A stretch of DNA of 64,000 bases from Scleromitrula shiraiana (GCA_028455995.1 JABELC010000009.1:186001-250000); one strand, 5' to 3'. Positions 1 through 13,703 are shown, numbered from the stretch's first letter. Translations and numbers: made by a program. Notes: a model not told the origin generated them from the letters alone.

Positions 1-140
1 GTAAGTTTTTCTTGATCTTTACCGGTCTCTCGATCGAAACGAAACGAAACGAAAGATCACTTGGGTATTCTCAAAGGACCACCTGCTCAAATTCAAGTAC
101 TAGTCAAAGTAGAAGCATCGAGAATCCCGCCAGCTTTCAG

Positions 141-307
141 TGTATTGTACTACTTGCCGGGAAGGCGAAGAAGCAGATGGGCAAGAAGCCGCGTCACCAG
201 GCTGGGAACATATTGAAAAGATTAATCAAGATAGATGCCAGAAAGAATTGCCCCGACAACCTACACGAAATGTGAACTCAGATATAGAAACATATCTATA
301 TCCATGA
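141..307 (+). CDS. possible 3'-terminal exon of a truncated gene
   Basis: The window opens with GTAAGT, a perfect donor site. An acceptor (CTTTCAG, ending at 140) is followed by a reading frame open to TGA at 305-307. The translated stretch is polar and coding-like (for example PGWEHIEKINQD near the middle) and would be the last ~55 residues of a + strand protein that begins left of the window. I do not recognise the family. An alternative is a chance open frame; another frame over 12-275 is also open but depends on a non-ATG start. Confidence 0.35.
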
Positions 308-2460
308 TGAACGGAAATGAAACTTATTTTTCCAAAGAACTCGAAAACCAAATCGTCTGTGTAGTGATCGAGCCAGAACAATTACCTATATTCGAACGTT
401 ATCGATAGGCATGCATGTAAACCCCACGAAGTATCGCGTTAATTTGAAACATCATGGGTGAGAGTTGATTCAACCAAAAAGAAAAAAGAGAGTGAAAAAA
501 GTGATTGAAGTTTGAAATACCAGCAGTAGCGTCAATTTTGAGCATGGATTGTGGTACCTATCCTCGTCGCACATCCCTAATCTGGAAAGACAAGTAGTAC
601 AATCCTGTATATCCCACATCAACAGATGCATATCATGAAATTTTCCATGTCTGCTGTGTCAGGAGGGCGTTTGAAACATTAGATTATTTTCAACGGGTTT
701 AAGAAGGTCATTCTTTCTTGTTACCTTCTCTTTCGACACTTGTCGTACGAATCACATGCGATGGTTAGGATATACCTAGAGTTCTTCATTGATTTATTGT
801 GGCTGTCGCGAGCGGAATATCATGCTAGTGCTCAAGGTTCTAGGCCATATCGTATTGAAAACCAGAGTGACACGATGATAAAATGATAGGGGTTTTCAGG
901 CCGTGAGAGGAAGAGATAAAGGTTGCTAGAAATGGAACGGATTTCAAAACCGCGATGGCAGGAGATTGACCTTCGAGATGAGAGTGTTGGATATTCGAAA
1001 ATCTATGTCCATGAGATACGCGTAAAGTCTTAGGCAGGGTGATGAATGATATGAGGGTTTAGAGCAGGATCGAGCAACTGCCAGACTGGGCCACTGGAAC
1101 CAGACGGCAATTCTCCTCCATTAACGATCTGGGGGAAAATGCAGAACGCAAGATAATGAGGAATGTAGTGATTTCAATTCTCAACTTTGAACATGGATAT
1201 AGGATTGTCTTCTCACGACGATCCCCGGTAAGGAAATCGAAAACGAGGATAAACTGAGTGCAAGACCTTGCGCAACTTTCCAGATACAAATGAGAGAGTA
1301 GAGACTCATAGATGAAAGAGAAATCTAGATCGACTAGAAAGTTATGTTAGGAATACAATTTGGATCGACTCCGCAGCGGAAATATAATGCTTGGCTGATC
1401 AACTATATGCAGTGCTCTATCTGGAGAACGCCAGAAGTGCAAAAATAGAGCAGACACGTCATTGACCTTATCAATCTTTAAGTATCGTGGTTTCCTTCAG
1501 CGACCTCACTACTATTATTGTCATGAAGACATCGTTCCATTAGCCATCAACATAACTAAATAGGTTTTACAAATTTCAGCTAAGATTAGATATCTCTCGA
1601 AGAAGCAAGACTGCAAGAGTCATGCGATATTGACGCCTCGAGCGCCACCACAGTCTCTAAAAAGAATCAAATAATCTAGGCATATCTAACTAAGTAGGCA
1701 GAATATATTTATTCGAAGCCCAAAAGGACAAGATCATCTAAAGGGGAAAACGATGATAGATTTCCGTGCCGTGTACGTTAATTATATCAACTGCCCGTTT
1801 TGCAATGGCTTTAGATCAGGATAAGCTGACTGTTCCCCTTTTTCTGATCGACCTTGCTATATACATGTTTTCGTCTCATCCTTTCGTTTCATATACAATG
1901 AATGACCGACCTCCTGGTCTGTGGGTGCTTGTAAAGTCTGTGCAAAAGAAGCCCTAATCCTATTTACGTGAAGTATTTGTGGTATCTTCAGCCCCAAGTA
2001 CCAGTAACCTGACCTTGCCGTACCGAATAAATGAGGCAATTCAAGATCGCTCATCATGATCGTAACATATCCTCCGAAGTTTAAACCCTTGAAGAATTGC
2101 GCGAGCAATTATTCGAAAACCGACTGCGACAGCGGTCTCTTGATGCGACAATGGAATACTAGGATTAACATACCCGGGCACGGAATATCTTTGAATTTTA
2201 TCTATCCTACTCCCGTTACTGGGCTGAAAATGAGAAAAGGATTGTCTTTCGGACGTAACATACTAAATTTGATACCATCGCCGAAGTTATGCAATATTCA
2301 ATATCATCTCAATTCTTTCGATATTGCATCACCATCACCATCACGTAAAGATATTGAAAGAAAATTAAAATCTTCTCAAGACTCAATCTCACTTCAAGTC
2401 CGATGAACCCAATCCTAATCCCCGTCTGCTCATCCCATCCCCGGAATCTTCGGTCAAAGG
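308..2460. other. gene-poor stretch, no supported gene
   Basis: No reading frame here combines an ATG, good length and splice signals. A minus-strand frame at about 1857-2108 looks weakly coding-like (aromatic and hydrophobic residues, MSDLELPHLFGTAR) but has no convincing partner exons; it may be a relic. Composition is mixed, without the strong microsatellite content of the DNA that follows. Confidence 0.4.
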
Positions 2461-2463
2461 ATC

Positions 2464-3060
2464 AACGAACGAACGAACGAACGAACGAACGAACGAACTG
2501 TCACACACCTTAGAGAGTCCTCTTGTAACCCCATCAACCTCAGTTTGGCAGCTAGGAAGAAAAATTATCTTTTCTTCTTCATACAAGTCATCCATTTTTA
2601 CAATAGAGTTTGCTTCTCACATCAAGGTTCTTACACCCACCGGCACCGCATCGCACCGCATCGCACCGGTTTGGCAAGGTATTAAGCTGGAACTTTGGTT
2701 TGACAAGTCCATACATCCAAGGCCATAAAGCCCAAGACGAGGTGGGATGGATATGTCCCTGACTCGGTGTCGAGAAATATTGGGTTTGGATGAAAATGGA
2801 TTTGAATCCAATTAGCATTGATTATAATTAAAAATTTGAGAATATGTACGATGATGACAATGACAATGACAATGACAATGACAATGACGATGACGATGAC
2901 GATGACGACTCGGATGAAGATAATAGTTTATTAAAGTTTTCATTTATCGTAACTGATAAGTTTTTTTTTTTTTTTTTTTTTTTTTTTCTCTATGGATCTA
3001 CTCGAGTAGTAAGAGAATTAATCAGGTCTGGTGAGAGAAGAAAGGTTTTCTTGTAGATGA
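2464..3060. repeat. cluster of simple repeats: (CGAA)n, (ACAATG/ACGATG)n, poly-T
   Basis: A tetranucleotide CGAA run occupies 2464-2498, a hexamer run GACAATG/GACGATG about 2849-2910, and an uninterrupted T tract 2961-2987. The hexamer run produces an Asp/Asn-rich frame, which I regard as repeat-encoded rather than a gene. Confidence 0.8.
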
Positions 3061-6000
3061 ATAAATAATCTATTATGGTTTTGATTCCTCCTCCTCACAC
3101 CTCATACCGAAATTCAAACGCTTTAAAAGTTCCCCTCTTCATTTAGGTTATTATTTCTTCAACTCAACATGACGACAACAATATTGCATATGAAATCCTA
3201 TCAACGGTGTGGATAATACTCTCAATGAGATAGCGAGCGTTTCTATATCTTTGAATTAAATTCATATTGTGTGGTTTAATTGTAATTAATTTTATAAAAT
3301 GGAAGTACTATTTATTTTATTATGTTGTGTTGATTTACCTTAGTTGTTCAATTTTCCCTTTGAATTCCTTGCATTTTCGGTCTTATTAAAACCTCATAGA
3401 AACGAAACGGGTATTACAGCATAACATCTCTGTGGAGTAAAAGACACTTCAATTTAATGATATGTAATTGGATGGCGAAGTTCTTTTCTTTTCTTTTATT
3501 CTCTTCTCTTCTCTTCTCTTCTCTTCTCTTTTACGCTGACATACGCTGACACGAATGGATCTCATATTATCTCTCACATCATATATATAATATAATATAA
3601 TATAATATAATATCAAATTTCTGTATGGTAATGGTAAGTCTAGTTCGTTCTAGTCCAAGGCCAGATTTATATTGTAGATCTTTAATTCTCGTGCAGTCTG
3701 TAATTAATTATTAGTTTGAATAGCCTCGGAGTATTTATTTTATTTTATTTTATGTACACACAACAATCATCTGAATCAAACCACCATACAGAATATAACC
3801 TGCCTTATAACGCAAGTAATAAGGTTGCATCCATCCATCTCACACAACCATCCCATCTCATCTTTATTTTTCCCTCTTCCAAGTGCACCCCCTCACCACC
3901 TCCTTGCCTTGCTTGTCTTGCCCTGCTTGTCTTGCCCTGTATGCAGGTACGGCAAGAAAAACCAAGGACAAGGAAACCCCCTACATATCAATAGCCCTAA
4001 AAGATAAGCCCTGGTAATTATTATTTTCTGCCCCCAGTGTTTCACGAATTAAGTGTGTGGGTTAATGACCAATCGTGATTCAACCCGGGCCCACTTTCAA
4101 TCTTTTTTTTTTTTTTTTTTTTTTTTTTTCCCTTTACCAAGCTTCCTTCGTTCTATCTTTTTCGATTGGTGCCCTAGACTATAGCTATGGCAAGGGGTCA
4201 AGGCTCCTAAAATGGTATTGTTGTAGAAATCAATCTCATGATAATATCTGTCTGTATCTATGGGAGAAGATGAGAACAGGTTCATGATAAAAACTCACGC
4301 AGTAACGAACAGGGAATAAGGATACAATATCGTTATCTTGGTGCTTCTTATAATACAATTTTTAATTCATGCCATCTTATCCCACTATCCATACCTATAA
4401 GCTATATTGTATTGACCTAATACATACTAAGAATCTAGGCATTAAGCATATAAGCATATAAGCATATAAGCATCTAAGCATCTAAGCATCAAAACAAACC
4501 CCAAGCTTCTCCTTTACCGCAACTATTGCATGCTCGCATATACATACTAAAACCACACACACAGACCTAACAAACCAAACAGAGTAAGTGAACGAACCAA
4601 TGCTGCACTATAAACTTGCCTACTATTTACAGTAGGTAAATAAAGAAAGTAAATAGAAAACAAAACTGTAAACAACCCCCATTCATAAACAACAACAACA
4701 ACAACAAAAGAACCTATCTAATCCAATATCTCTGCTATCTATCCCACTCACACACCCACTCACTTCCTTCGTTTCCATTCTACATACGTATGTACATGTA
4801 TATGCAACAAGGTCGTCGTACATACACATATCATACGCACACATAAATTAGCAAAAAAAAACCAATCAAGCACGCCCAGCCATACCACCACCACCACCAC
4901 CACCAAAAACCCCAAATCTATCAACGGGTGAATTCAATATTTCCTCCTCTTTCCTTTCCATCCCTCTTGGTATCGAACTCGTAAACCTCTTCCTCCCCAG
5001 AACCCCATCTATTCGCCGCCGCATTACCAATCTATTGCACCACCACATTTCTCATTCTCTCCACACGAAGTGCATCTATCTACACTGTATCACTTACCAC
5101 AACTTAACGCAAACCCCAGATTATTATACCATCTGCACACCATCCATACCCACGCCAAGTCCACCATCACCTCCAAATATAGGATTGCGTATATGCAGGA
5201 AATTTCCTTCCAATCGTCAAATCAAAAGCTGCATGTATGAATATATATATATACACACACATCATATTATATTCAAATAGGAAATAGGAAAATAAAATAA
5301 CGCGGTACTATCTGTCTGTATTGTCGGCCACCACAACGAACGCGTCTATTTTGTTCTTGAACTCGGGGTTTTATATCATCTCAAGATATCTCATCTCATC
5401 CTTTTCTGGAGGTTTAGATTTAGGGGTTTTTGAACAACATTCATATTGGGGATAACTATCTATTTACTTACTCCCTCACCGCCGATACCATATATACATA
5501 GCAACCAGGCAGACCTCGCCGCTTACATACATCTAAACATCCATCCATCTAAGCAAACAAAAGGACGACCCACAACACACCAGGACCATCCTACCGGAAG
5601 CACCCCAACACTCCCAAACTCCACACCAATCTGTACAGTACCGGTACCCATCCCATCGCATCCCATCGCATCGCATCTAATCTCGAATCGAAACAAAGCA
5701 GAGAAAAGAGCGATACCCCTTCAGAACCCGTTAACGACATCATACTTATTACTAGTAATACTTACAATACGAAATTTTCATTTTCATTTTCAATTCCATC
5801 TCCATATTCATCTCCATATTCATCTCCATATTCATCTCTCTTCCCCCACTTAAATTTTCCAAACCACGAGTGCTCCACGCACCACCTCCCATACCATCCC
5901 ATTTCATCCCCGTCCCACTTCGCCCTACACAAAAACAAAACCAGACCCTGCCTAGCAAACCTAGTTCGAACGAACGAACACCCAGACCGATCGATCCCTA

Positions 6001-7564
6001 GCAGCAAAATCAAATCAAATCAAATCAAAATAAATCAAATAAAGCACAGCAAAGCAAAGCCAAGCAAAGCAAAGAAAAAGAAAAAATAAATAAACATCTC
6101 TCGAACATTCGGCGATTCTTTTTATTAATTAATTAATTAATTACTTACAAAAGCTGGCGCACGGTATACACACACACACACACACACATAACATATTAAT
6201 TGCCCAGCGCCCAGTTCTCGGTACGGGACGACTTTTTCGATTCCTATTCTCTTTCGAATGCTTGATTAAGTGGACGATTAAACGACGTACATACAATACC
6301 GTAAGAAAAAAACTGGTAAAGGTTAATTAACAAATAAGATTTTTTATTTTACTTTATATCTTTATTTTCCGAAAGGATAAATAAAGTTACCAACGAACCA
6401 ACGAACCAACGAATCGACGAACGAACGAACGAACGAACGAACGCTCTTACTTCAACGACCAAGCAAAAGAAAGAATTGAAGAAGTAAAAAATCACCACGT
6501 TTTTTTATCTGCACCCCAGAGACAGATGATTCTCCGTGTGTGGTCTTGTCTTGTCTTATCCGTCTGCCTAGATAACATACCTAGGTGGTAGATATACATA
6601 GATACCTACCCTACCGTAGCTGCACGCAGCCGAAAAAGCGATTAAAAATAGAGGAGGAAGGACCCATGTACACGGAATCAGCCCTGTAGCAATCGACGCA
6701 GAATAAAGCATACAAGCAAGCCGCTTGATATCTACTTACTTACATACCTACCTATCTACCTCCATCGATTCCGTCTATCCGTCTATCCGTCCGTCCGCAC
6801 GGAAGAAGATTAGGAAGAAGTAGAAAAGGAAAGAATAATTTGATACTTATCTATCTTCTCCAACATAAACATATCATATCATATCATATCACATTATCGG
6901 AACGGAAAGGAACATCAATCCAGGCAGGAACATCCTCTCGGCGACGAAACCAACGACACGGAACGGTACGAAGCGAAATCGAAGCACGCACTCAACGCAA
7001 GCAAGCAATTAACTCACTAGCAAGCAAGCAAGCAAGCAAGCACAATAATTTCTTGTATTCCCCTCGGAATCAAAAAATTTCCCACGCTATCATTCAATCA
7101 ATCAATCAATCAATCAATCAAAGATCTATCTTGAGACTTGAGACAAGTACATCCATCGCACAACATACGTACGACGTCAAAGACCAGGATACCGGATGAA
7201 AAAGATCGGATCGTAAAAGGGAACTTTACTTCCGACATCACCGAGGTTGTCACTTTTCTGTCTATCAGAGACAGGAAGTTCAATTTCTCGGGGTCTTGCC
7301 AACTTCAGTTCAGCTAAACCATCCCTAAACACTTGTCGGGTGCGAAGTAGGAGGGATTTCTTCTCGTGAGAGGACCATTCATTGTTTGCTGGTCCTTTCT
7401 TGTCATTCGTTTGTTATATCCACTGCGAACGCCGGTATCCGAGCTTACCTTACTTTATCTGTCTCTTCCCGAAGGAACATTATAATTCCTCGTTGTCGCG
7501 TTAAAAAGACAGCCCTACCACGTATGCCATCATTCCAGAAAGTTTCCATTCATCGATCGACATC
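3061..7564. other. long intergenic/promoter region, A/C-rich, microsatellite-dense
   Basis: About 4.5 kb without a supported gene precedes the ATG at 7565. Repeats include (TCTTT)n at 3484-3531, poly-T at 4104-4129, an 8-mer GCATATAA run at 4441-4492, a 12-mer TTCATCTCCATA run at 5775-5837, (AATCA)n around 6005-6040, (CA)n at 6165-6188, (ACGA)n at 6412-6443, (AGCA)n at 7019-7042 and (CAAT)n at 7088-7122. From about 3.8 kb the top strand is strikingly poor in G. It may hold the distal promoter and a long 5' UTR of the next gene; no RNA gene was recognised. Confidence 0.5.
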
Positions 7565-9025
7565 ATGACGGCCTCGAAGTTATTGCCCCTCAGTTTGGGT
7601 TTTCTAGCATTAGCAAGTGAGACGGTGATGCTTACATCGAATATCATCTTATCCATTACATCATCTCAAACCCATGCATCACCGAGCAGCGCAAGCGTAT
7701 CTTCGTATATCGCATCCGGCCTCAGTTTCGTCACAGTGGCATTACTTTCACTACTAGTGGCTCGACAGATTCGATACCAAAACCACATCCAGGACAGCGG
7801 AACTGGAAGATTGAGAATTTATCTTTTGGCTGGTTTCACCTCAGTGTTCACTGTACTATCCGCAGTAGCGACAGCCATATCATTAGTCTTAATGAGACGA
7901 CATATATCTCTTCTACCCAAGGAGGTCATATCAACGCCTGCATTTAGCTTCACTATGGGTGCCTTTGTTGTATGGGCGATAGCCTTAGCATCACAAGCCA
8001 TCTTCCTCGTATGCATAGTGGTCATCCAAAGAAAAGATTTCCACCGACAAATTCAGCCATATATTACTGAATCCGAACCACAAACCCCATCAGAGATGCT
8101 AGAATCAGGAAGACAACGACAACACGCTTTTCCCGAAAGCTACGATTATAAGAGAAACGACTCCATAGAATCAAAGGCCACAGCATCATTTAGTGGACGA
8201 TCTCGATCTGGCTCTGATGCTATGGGCTCCTTCCGATCTTCAATCTCCCATGTTGTGCGCCCAATCACATCTAAATCTCGACTTATTCATTCCAACAGTC
8301 AGCGAAGCAATTTCCGAGCACCTTCTATCGACTCAATACATTGCGAAACCATTGTGTCGATTGAAGATGACTTCGACTCGTGGAATACATCGGGCGTGGA
8401 TGCCCAATCAAGACAAGTGATAGAATCCGCTTCGCCCACCCCGCCAAGATTCCTCGAAACGATTCCAGCTAGCCCAACAGGTAGCAGAAGTCCCAGCCCG
8501 GGATTTTCATTAGAATTAGAACCGCCAAGAGCAACACGGCGAAGTCGAAGTTATAGTCCAGCCACGAGTATAAAGAGTGGCAGATCCGTTCATCGATTGA
8601 GAGGCATGAGTCCCGAGAACGAAAATGAGGCTCATATCCATCCCTTATTTAGATCGGATTCTCCTGGCCCAGCCCCGGCTGCAACGCCTGGAACAAACGT
8701 CAATGCAGCTCCAGGAGCCGGATCGATAATATCCGAAGTACACAGCATTCGTTCGGTAAACCGAATGAGGAGCGGAAGTCTACCATCGTGCCCAAGTCCC
8801 CGATCGGAAAGTCCTAGTCTCGATGATATTCGGAGGGTGCTTGAAGAGGAAGAGAGGGAGAGAGATCGGATAGAGGAGGTGGAAGAAGGCGAACGTAGTC
8901 TCACCCCGCCTATTCCAGAATGGGTACTTGGAGCAGGACCAAGAACCAGCATGTCGGAATACAATAGGAAGAAGGCACGATCTTTAGGGAAATCCGGACG
9001 AAATGAAGAGTCGATGGATTATTGA
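7565..9025 (+). CDS. predicted four-TM membrane protein with long serine-rich cytoplasmic tail
   Basis: A single uninterrupted 486-codon frame starts at ATG 7565 (context ATCATGA) and ends in TGA. The first ~160 residues contain four hydrophobic segments (about residues 5-30, 45-67, 84-110, 128-155), with basic loops RQIRYQNH and RRH between them. The remaining ~320 residues are hydrophilic, rich in Ser/Pro/Arg with many SPS and RSxS sites, and carry an acidic charged stretch (LEEEERERDR) near the C-terminus. This resembles fungal plasma-membrane four-span proteins with regulatory tails (MARVEL/SUR7-like topology), but I do not recognise a specific family. The tail is a plausible phosphorylation target. 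No intron is needed, unlike most neighbours. Confidence 0.8.
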   Translation: MTASKLLPLSLGFLALASETVMLTSNIILSITSSQTHASPSSASVSSYIASGLSFVTVALLSLLVARQIRYQNHIQDSGTGRLRIYLLAGFTSVFTVLSAVATAISLVLMRRHISLLPKEVISTPAFSFTMGAFVVWAIALASQAIFLVCIVVIQRKDFHRQIQPYITESEPQTPSEMLESGRQRQHAFPESYDYKRNDSIESKATASFSGRSRSGSDAMGSFRSSISHVVRPITSKSRLIHSNSQRSNFRAPSIDSIHCETIVSIEDDFDSWNTSGVDAQSRQVIESASPTPPRFLETIPASPTGSRSPSPGFSLELEPPRATRRSRSYSPATSIKSGRSVHRLRGMSPENENEAHIHPLFRSDSPGPAPAATPGTNVNAAPGAGSIISEVHSIRSVNRMRSGSLPSCPSPRSESPSLDDIRRVLEEEERERDRIEEVEEGERSLTPPIPEWVLGAGPRTSMSEYNRKKARSLGKSGRNEESMDY

Positions 9026-10279
9026 GTGTATTTATATCGAGTCGAAAGATGGCATGGCATGGCATGTTGTATTCGATAATGTTTGATGACAAAAAAATTG
9101 TTTAGATGGATGGTTTGGTGGATGGTTTGGGGGGGGGGGGGGAAATTGGAAGGTTGGAAAAACTGGCAATATTCTTTTTTTTTATTATATGCCGATGAAT
9201 TTCTCATGACAGATACCATTGATGTTAGCGCGGCGTTAGTTATGAATATTTAGATATACCTTGAATCCACGAATTGATAATGAATATTGCTCTGCGAACG
9301 AATCGGGAATAGTCCTAAATAAATGCTCTATCTATGATTTGTGCAAATCGATAGGATTCATTTGCGGTGTTTGGTTGGTAAATGCTCTCTCTGCTCGTGT
9401 GGTTGGTGTGGTTGGTGTGGTTGGTGGCAAGGTAATCTTCATTCTAGGATAAATTGGGGACGGCAATCAATTTGATATGATTTGATATGATATGATATGA
9501 TACTATGATATGATATGATATGATATGGCTCAATAATTGTAAGAAAGAGGGCAGTTATAGAGTATTTCATCGATTGGTTTCTTATGCTATATTGATATAT
9601 ATTGTATTGATAAAATGGAGATATGGAGATATGTAATAGAGCACAGAAGTACTGTATTTTGAGTAATAATGTCCGAGGTTATATGATATGGTGGGAGTTG
9701 TAGACGAGGCTGAGTGAGTGATTGATTGATGGTGATAGATAGATAGATGGTGATGATAGATAAATGGTGATGGATAGATGGTGATGATAGATAATAATAA
9801 ATAAATAAATAATAATAATAATAATAAATACTAGTAGATGATAATAGATATATAATTAATGATTGAATAATAATAATAATAATCGAGTCCAGATCTAATA
9901 AATAATATACGGAATAATAATAGAGCCCTGATAAAGTGCTACGTACTACTTCCGTACTTTCTTTCGTATATATGGTAGCCTGGCATTATTAAAAAAAAAT
10001 AAGTTACGCCACGGCATGGTCCGAGTGTCAAGTTTCCTTTAGCTTCGAACTGACGAGGTTGCCCATATTTGATGATTCTCTATCATATCATATTCTTTTT
10101 GATAAACTTCTTCCCTTTTTTTTTTAATCAAGAACCAACACAGAATCCAAAACTATCAAGTCAACTTTGTTAAAGGATCATTTTATTTCTGGAAAGATAT
10201 CATACAAATCAGATTTAATTATTTCAATAACAATAATACATATCATTCTTGTCATCTGTCCCGCAGTTAAATCTTCAAC
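9026..10279. other. intergenic, G/T-rich then A/T-rich, simple repeats
   Basis: Downstream of the membrane-protein gene the top strand becomes G/T-rich. It holds a G tract (9129-9141), a GTTGGTGTG run (about 9400-9425), (GATAT)n at about 9472-9527, GATAGATGGTGAT arrays near 9725-9800 and AATAATA runs to 9900. The last ~300 bases form the Rad23 promoter; no clear TATA element was identified. Confidence 0.5.
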
Positions 10280-11846
10280 ATGAAGCTTACTTTTAAGGTA
10301 CTTTGCTACTCAAGTAGCCTCCCCACCATCCATCATTTCATATGATTGTATGCTAATTGTAATTTTCAACCTTTAGGATTTGAAGCAACAAAAGTTCGTC
10401 ATTGAGGCCGAACCCACTGAGCTGGTATGATCTCTTTCTTATTTCAAAATCGACCTATCTTATTCTGCCGCTGCGACCAACTTATAGATCCTCTGCCAAC
10501 AACAACGATAACTAATACTTTATGGTGTAGATTTCCGATGTGAAGGAGAAGATTTCAAAGGAGAAGGGGTGGGAGGTATCACTGCAAAAGTTGATCTATT
10601 CTGGTATGCTTCAATCCAAGGCGCGCATGCTTATAGCAGGTTGGATATTGTTGGCGCAACACTTACTAATTATTTATCTAGGTAAGATTTTACAAGATGC
10701 CAACACAGTCGAGTCATATAAGATTGAGGAGAAGGGATTCATTGTATGCATGGTTCAAAAGGTATAGATTTCTTCATCATATCCTAGTGATTTTATTTCC
10801 TAACATCCATTACAGCCCAAGGCTACACCAGCTGCTTCCGCTGCCCCGAAAACACCATCGACCCCAGCCCCAGCAGTAGCATCTACACCAGCCCCACCAG
10901 CTGCCCCCGCACACTCGACAAGTTCTGCCGCCTCTGCTGTCCCCGCTACACCATCGCCTGCTGGAGCCTCAGCTTCATCTGCTATCCCAGCTACACCATC
11001 TAATGAACCAACTGGCCTTGCGATGGGAGCTGAGCGCCAAGCACAAATTGCTGAGATGGAAAGCATGGGATTTGAGAGATCACAGATCGACCTTGCTATG
11101 CGTGCTGCATTCTACAATGGAGAGCGTGCTATTGAATACCTTTTGACAGTATGTCAATCTTTTCTTGGAAGTATCGTTAATAGCTAACAATTTCTTAGGG
11201 AATCCCAGAAAACCTCCTTCAAGAACAAAGACAACCAGCACAGCCCGCTGCTGCTGCTGCAGGTCAAGCCTCTTCACCTCCTCCTGCTGCTACTACTGCG
11301 GGCGCTGGTGGTGAAGATGAGCCAGTGAACCTTTTCGAAGCTGCTGCTAATGCCGGTGGACGTGGCGGAGCCGGTCGTGGAGCTGGAGCAAATATATTGA
11401 GTGGTGCAGGAGCCGGAGCCGAAGCTGGTCTTGGTAACCTCGACTTTCTCCGAAACAACCCTCAATTCCAACAACTTCGACAGGTCGTTCAACAGCAACC
11501 TCAAATGCTTGAGCCAATTCTTCAACAAGTTGGAGCTGGAAATCCACAATTAGCCACTTTAATTGGTCAACACCCAGAGCAATTCTTACAGCTTTTGAGC
11601 GAAAATTCCGATGATGATGCGCCCCTCCCACCTGGAGCTCAATCCATTAGTGTTACTCAAGAAGAGGCTGATGCTATTGAACGAGTAAGTTATCTGATTC
11701 TTTGAATATCACTAAGCTCTAACATATCTTAGTTATGTCTTCTTGGTTTCCCTCGAGACCAAGCCATTCAAGCTTACTTTGCTTGTGACAAGAACGAAGA
11801 ATTAGCGGCCAATTTCCTATTCGAGCAACCGGATGACGAGGAATAG
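10280..11846 (+). CDS. RAD23: UV excision repair protein Rad23
   Basis: Seven exons (10280-10297, 10377-10424, 10531-10603, 10682-10761, 10816-11148, 11199-11684, 11733-11846) join in phase to 383 residues, the usual Rad23 length. Domain order is diagnostic: N-terminal ubiquitin-like domain (about 1-73, LIYSGKILQD core), an Ala/Pro/Ser linker, UBA1 (about 143-186, [18 protein letters not shown]), a Gly/Ala linker, the XPC/Rad4-binding domain (about 262-319, [10 protein letters not shown]) and UBA2 at the C-terminus ([16 protein letters not shown]). Rad23 binds Rad4 in nucleotide-excision repair and carries ubiquitinated substrates to the proteasome, in nucleus and cytosol. The first exon is only 18 nt, and introns cut the UBL into four pieces. 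Both UBA domains look complete. Confidence 0.95.
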
Positions 11847-12403
11847 ATGAATTTGTTTTGGTATTCTCACATATTTACAGAGTACACTTTTTTCTTACTT
11901 TCTTGGTTCTCTTTTGAGCGAATGATGATTTCCCAACTTTGCGCATGGTAATACCTGAGAAATGGGAGGGAGGGAGGATGGGATGGTGGAAGGGAAGGGA
12001 AAGGAAAGGAAAGGAAAGGAAAGGAAGGACGGATAACTAAGCTAAGGGGGAGGAGGACAAATCTTCATGAAGTCGGGATACAGTTTTCTCATGCATACTT
12101 TGCATTCCATGACATCAGATTCGCTATAGCAAAGTAAAGAACCCAAACCTGATTTATTCAATGATAAGATATCTTACTTTTTCAGAGATTGGAAATACAG
12201 GAATCTCGATATGTACAAATTGAATATGAATTCTTTGCAATGATTTAATTTTTTTTTTTTTTTTTGATATGTGAATTTGATATGTGAATTTGGTAGGGAG
12301 GATGATCTTTTGGATGAATATTATTGTTATTATTGTTATTATTATTATTGTTATAGATTTCATTCAAACTCCAGTGCTCACTCACTCATCCATCCTTAAA
12401 TTC

Positions 12404-12475
12404 CATGCTCCATGCTCCATGCTCCATGCTCCATGCTCCATGCTCCATGCTCCATGCTCCATGCTCCATGCTCTA
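12404..12475. repeat. 7-bp tandem array, unit CATGCTC
   Basis: About ten near-perfect head-to-tail copies of a 7-base unit, the last ones slightly degenerate. The period is not a multiple of 3, so the array reads open only because the unit lacks stops. Confidence 0.9.
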
Positions 12476-12589
12476 TGCTCCTATGATTCAGATGATAAAC
12501 TCGAATTTTTTTTTTCTATTCGAATTCACTATATATCATACATAATTAACACAACCGTGACCGTGACTGTGACATGTAAGGGGAAAAAA

Positions 12590-12661
12590 AAAAGAAGAAG
12601 AAGAAGAAGAAGAAGAAGAAGAAGAAGAAGAAGAAGAAGAAGAAGAAGAAGAAGAAGAAGA
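12590..12661. repeat. (AAG)n purine tract
   Basis: An almost perfect AAG triplet run of about 70 bases: a pure homopurine-homopyrimidine stretch of the kind that can form triplex DNA. Confidence 0.9.
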
Positions 12662-13125
12662 ATAGATAGATAGATTGATTATGTAGTATTAATAAAATTC
12701 TAATTATGGACTACTGGTTGGTATATGGATTATAATGTGGATTGGCTTTTAGGATCTTAGTTTATTGATATGGTTATGGTTATGGTTATGGTTATGGTGG
12801 TATGGTTATGGTTATATGTTAGGGTTTTATATTCGCGCGATGTTAGATTATATTTTTATAAGATGGCAGTGGGATGAGATGAGATGGGATGAGATGGGAT
12901 GAGATGAGATGAGATGAACTGGTAGAGGATCATTCGAGTCCTTAAGTTAGATATGTTTAAGTTGGGGAATTCAAGTTGCAATTGATGGATGGATGGAGAT
13001 TAGGATTTATGTACTGGTATGTATATATGAATAGATATTTTTTATTTTAATTTAAGTTACTATATATATATAGTACATTCAAGTTGATATAATTTGATAC
13101 TTTGCTTGTATTTTGTTATATTATG

Positions 13126-13164
<39 letters not shown>

Positions 13165-13696
13165 GATTATTATTATGATTATGATTATTATGATTATTAT
13201 TATGATTATTATTATTATTATAATAAGCGCTTGCCGCGTAATTATATATATTCAATTACTCGTTGAATTCTTTTCCTCTACTATTATTTTCTCTCTTCAT
13301 TGCATTGAAGTTTTGAAGTTTCGGATGAGGTCGGTTAACTTGAACGTTGGCTTGGCACTCTACGGTAACCTTTACATTAACCACCAATTAAAACATCGCA
13401 TTATTGAACTACAAAAATTGAATCTTCCCATGAGAAACTTATTATGATTATTATTATTATTGTTGCTGGCTTCTTATTTCAAGTTTTTGCTATTACTTCA
13501 ATACTTCAATAATAAAACAATAATAACAATAATACCAATAATATCAATAATAACAATACCTCTTTTCTTCATTTTGATTCTTCATTAGATTGATAATACT
13601 TTACTTTTGTTTCATCAACTTTTCCTTATGATTTCAATCATTCTTTTTTACTTCTTATGAGGATAATAAACTTTGATGTAATTTTGCTGTTCATTC

Positions 13697-13703
13697 TATA
13701 AAA
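13697..13703 (+). promoter_or_regulatory. TATA-like box
   Basis: TATAAAA lies 83 bases before the ATG at 13786, followed by a pyrimidine-rich leader. The position is reasonable for a core promoter with a short 5' UTR. Confidence 0.35.

Noticed and set aside
2844..3056. Asp/Asn-rich open frame
   Set aside because: Encoded by a GACAATG/GACGATG microsatellite and a T tract; no coding signal outside the repeat.
12284..12673. 129-codon frame ending in an Arg-rich run
   Set aside because: Produced by CATGCTC and AAG microsatellites.
13094..13447. Ile-rich 117-codon frame
   Set aside because: ATT/ATG triplet repeats give the isoleucine run; no homology-like features.
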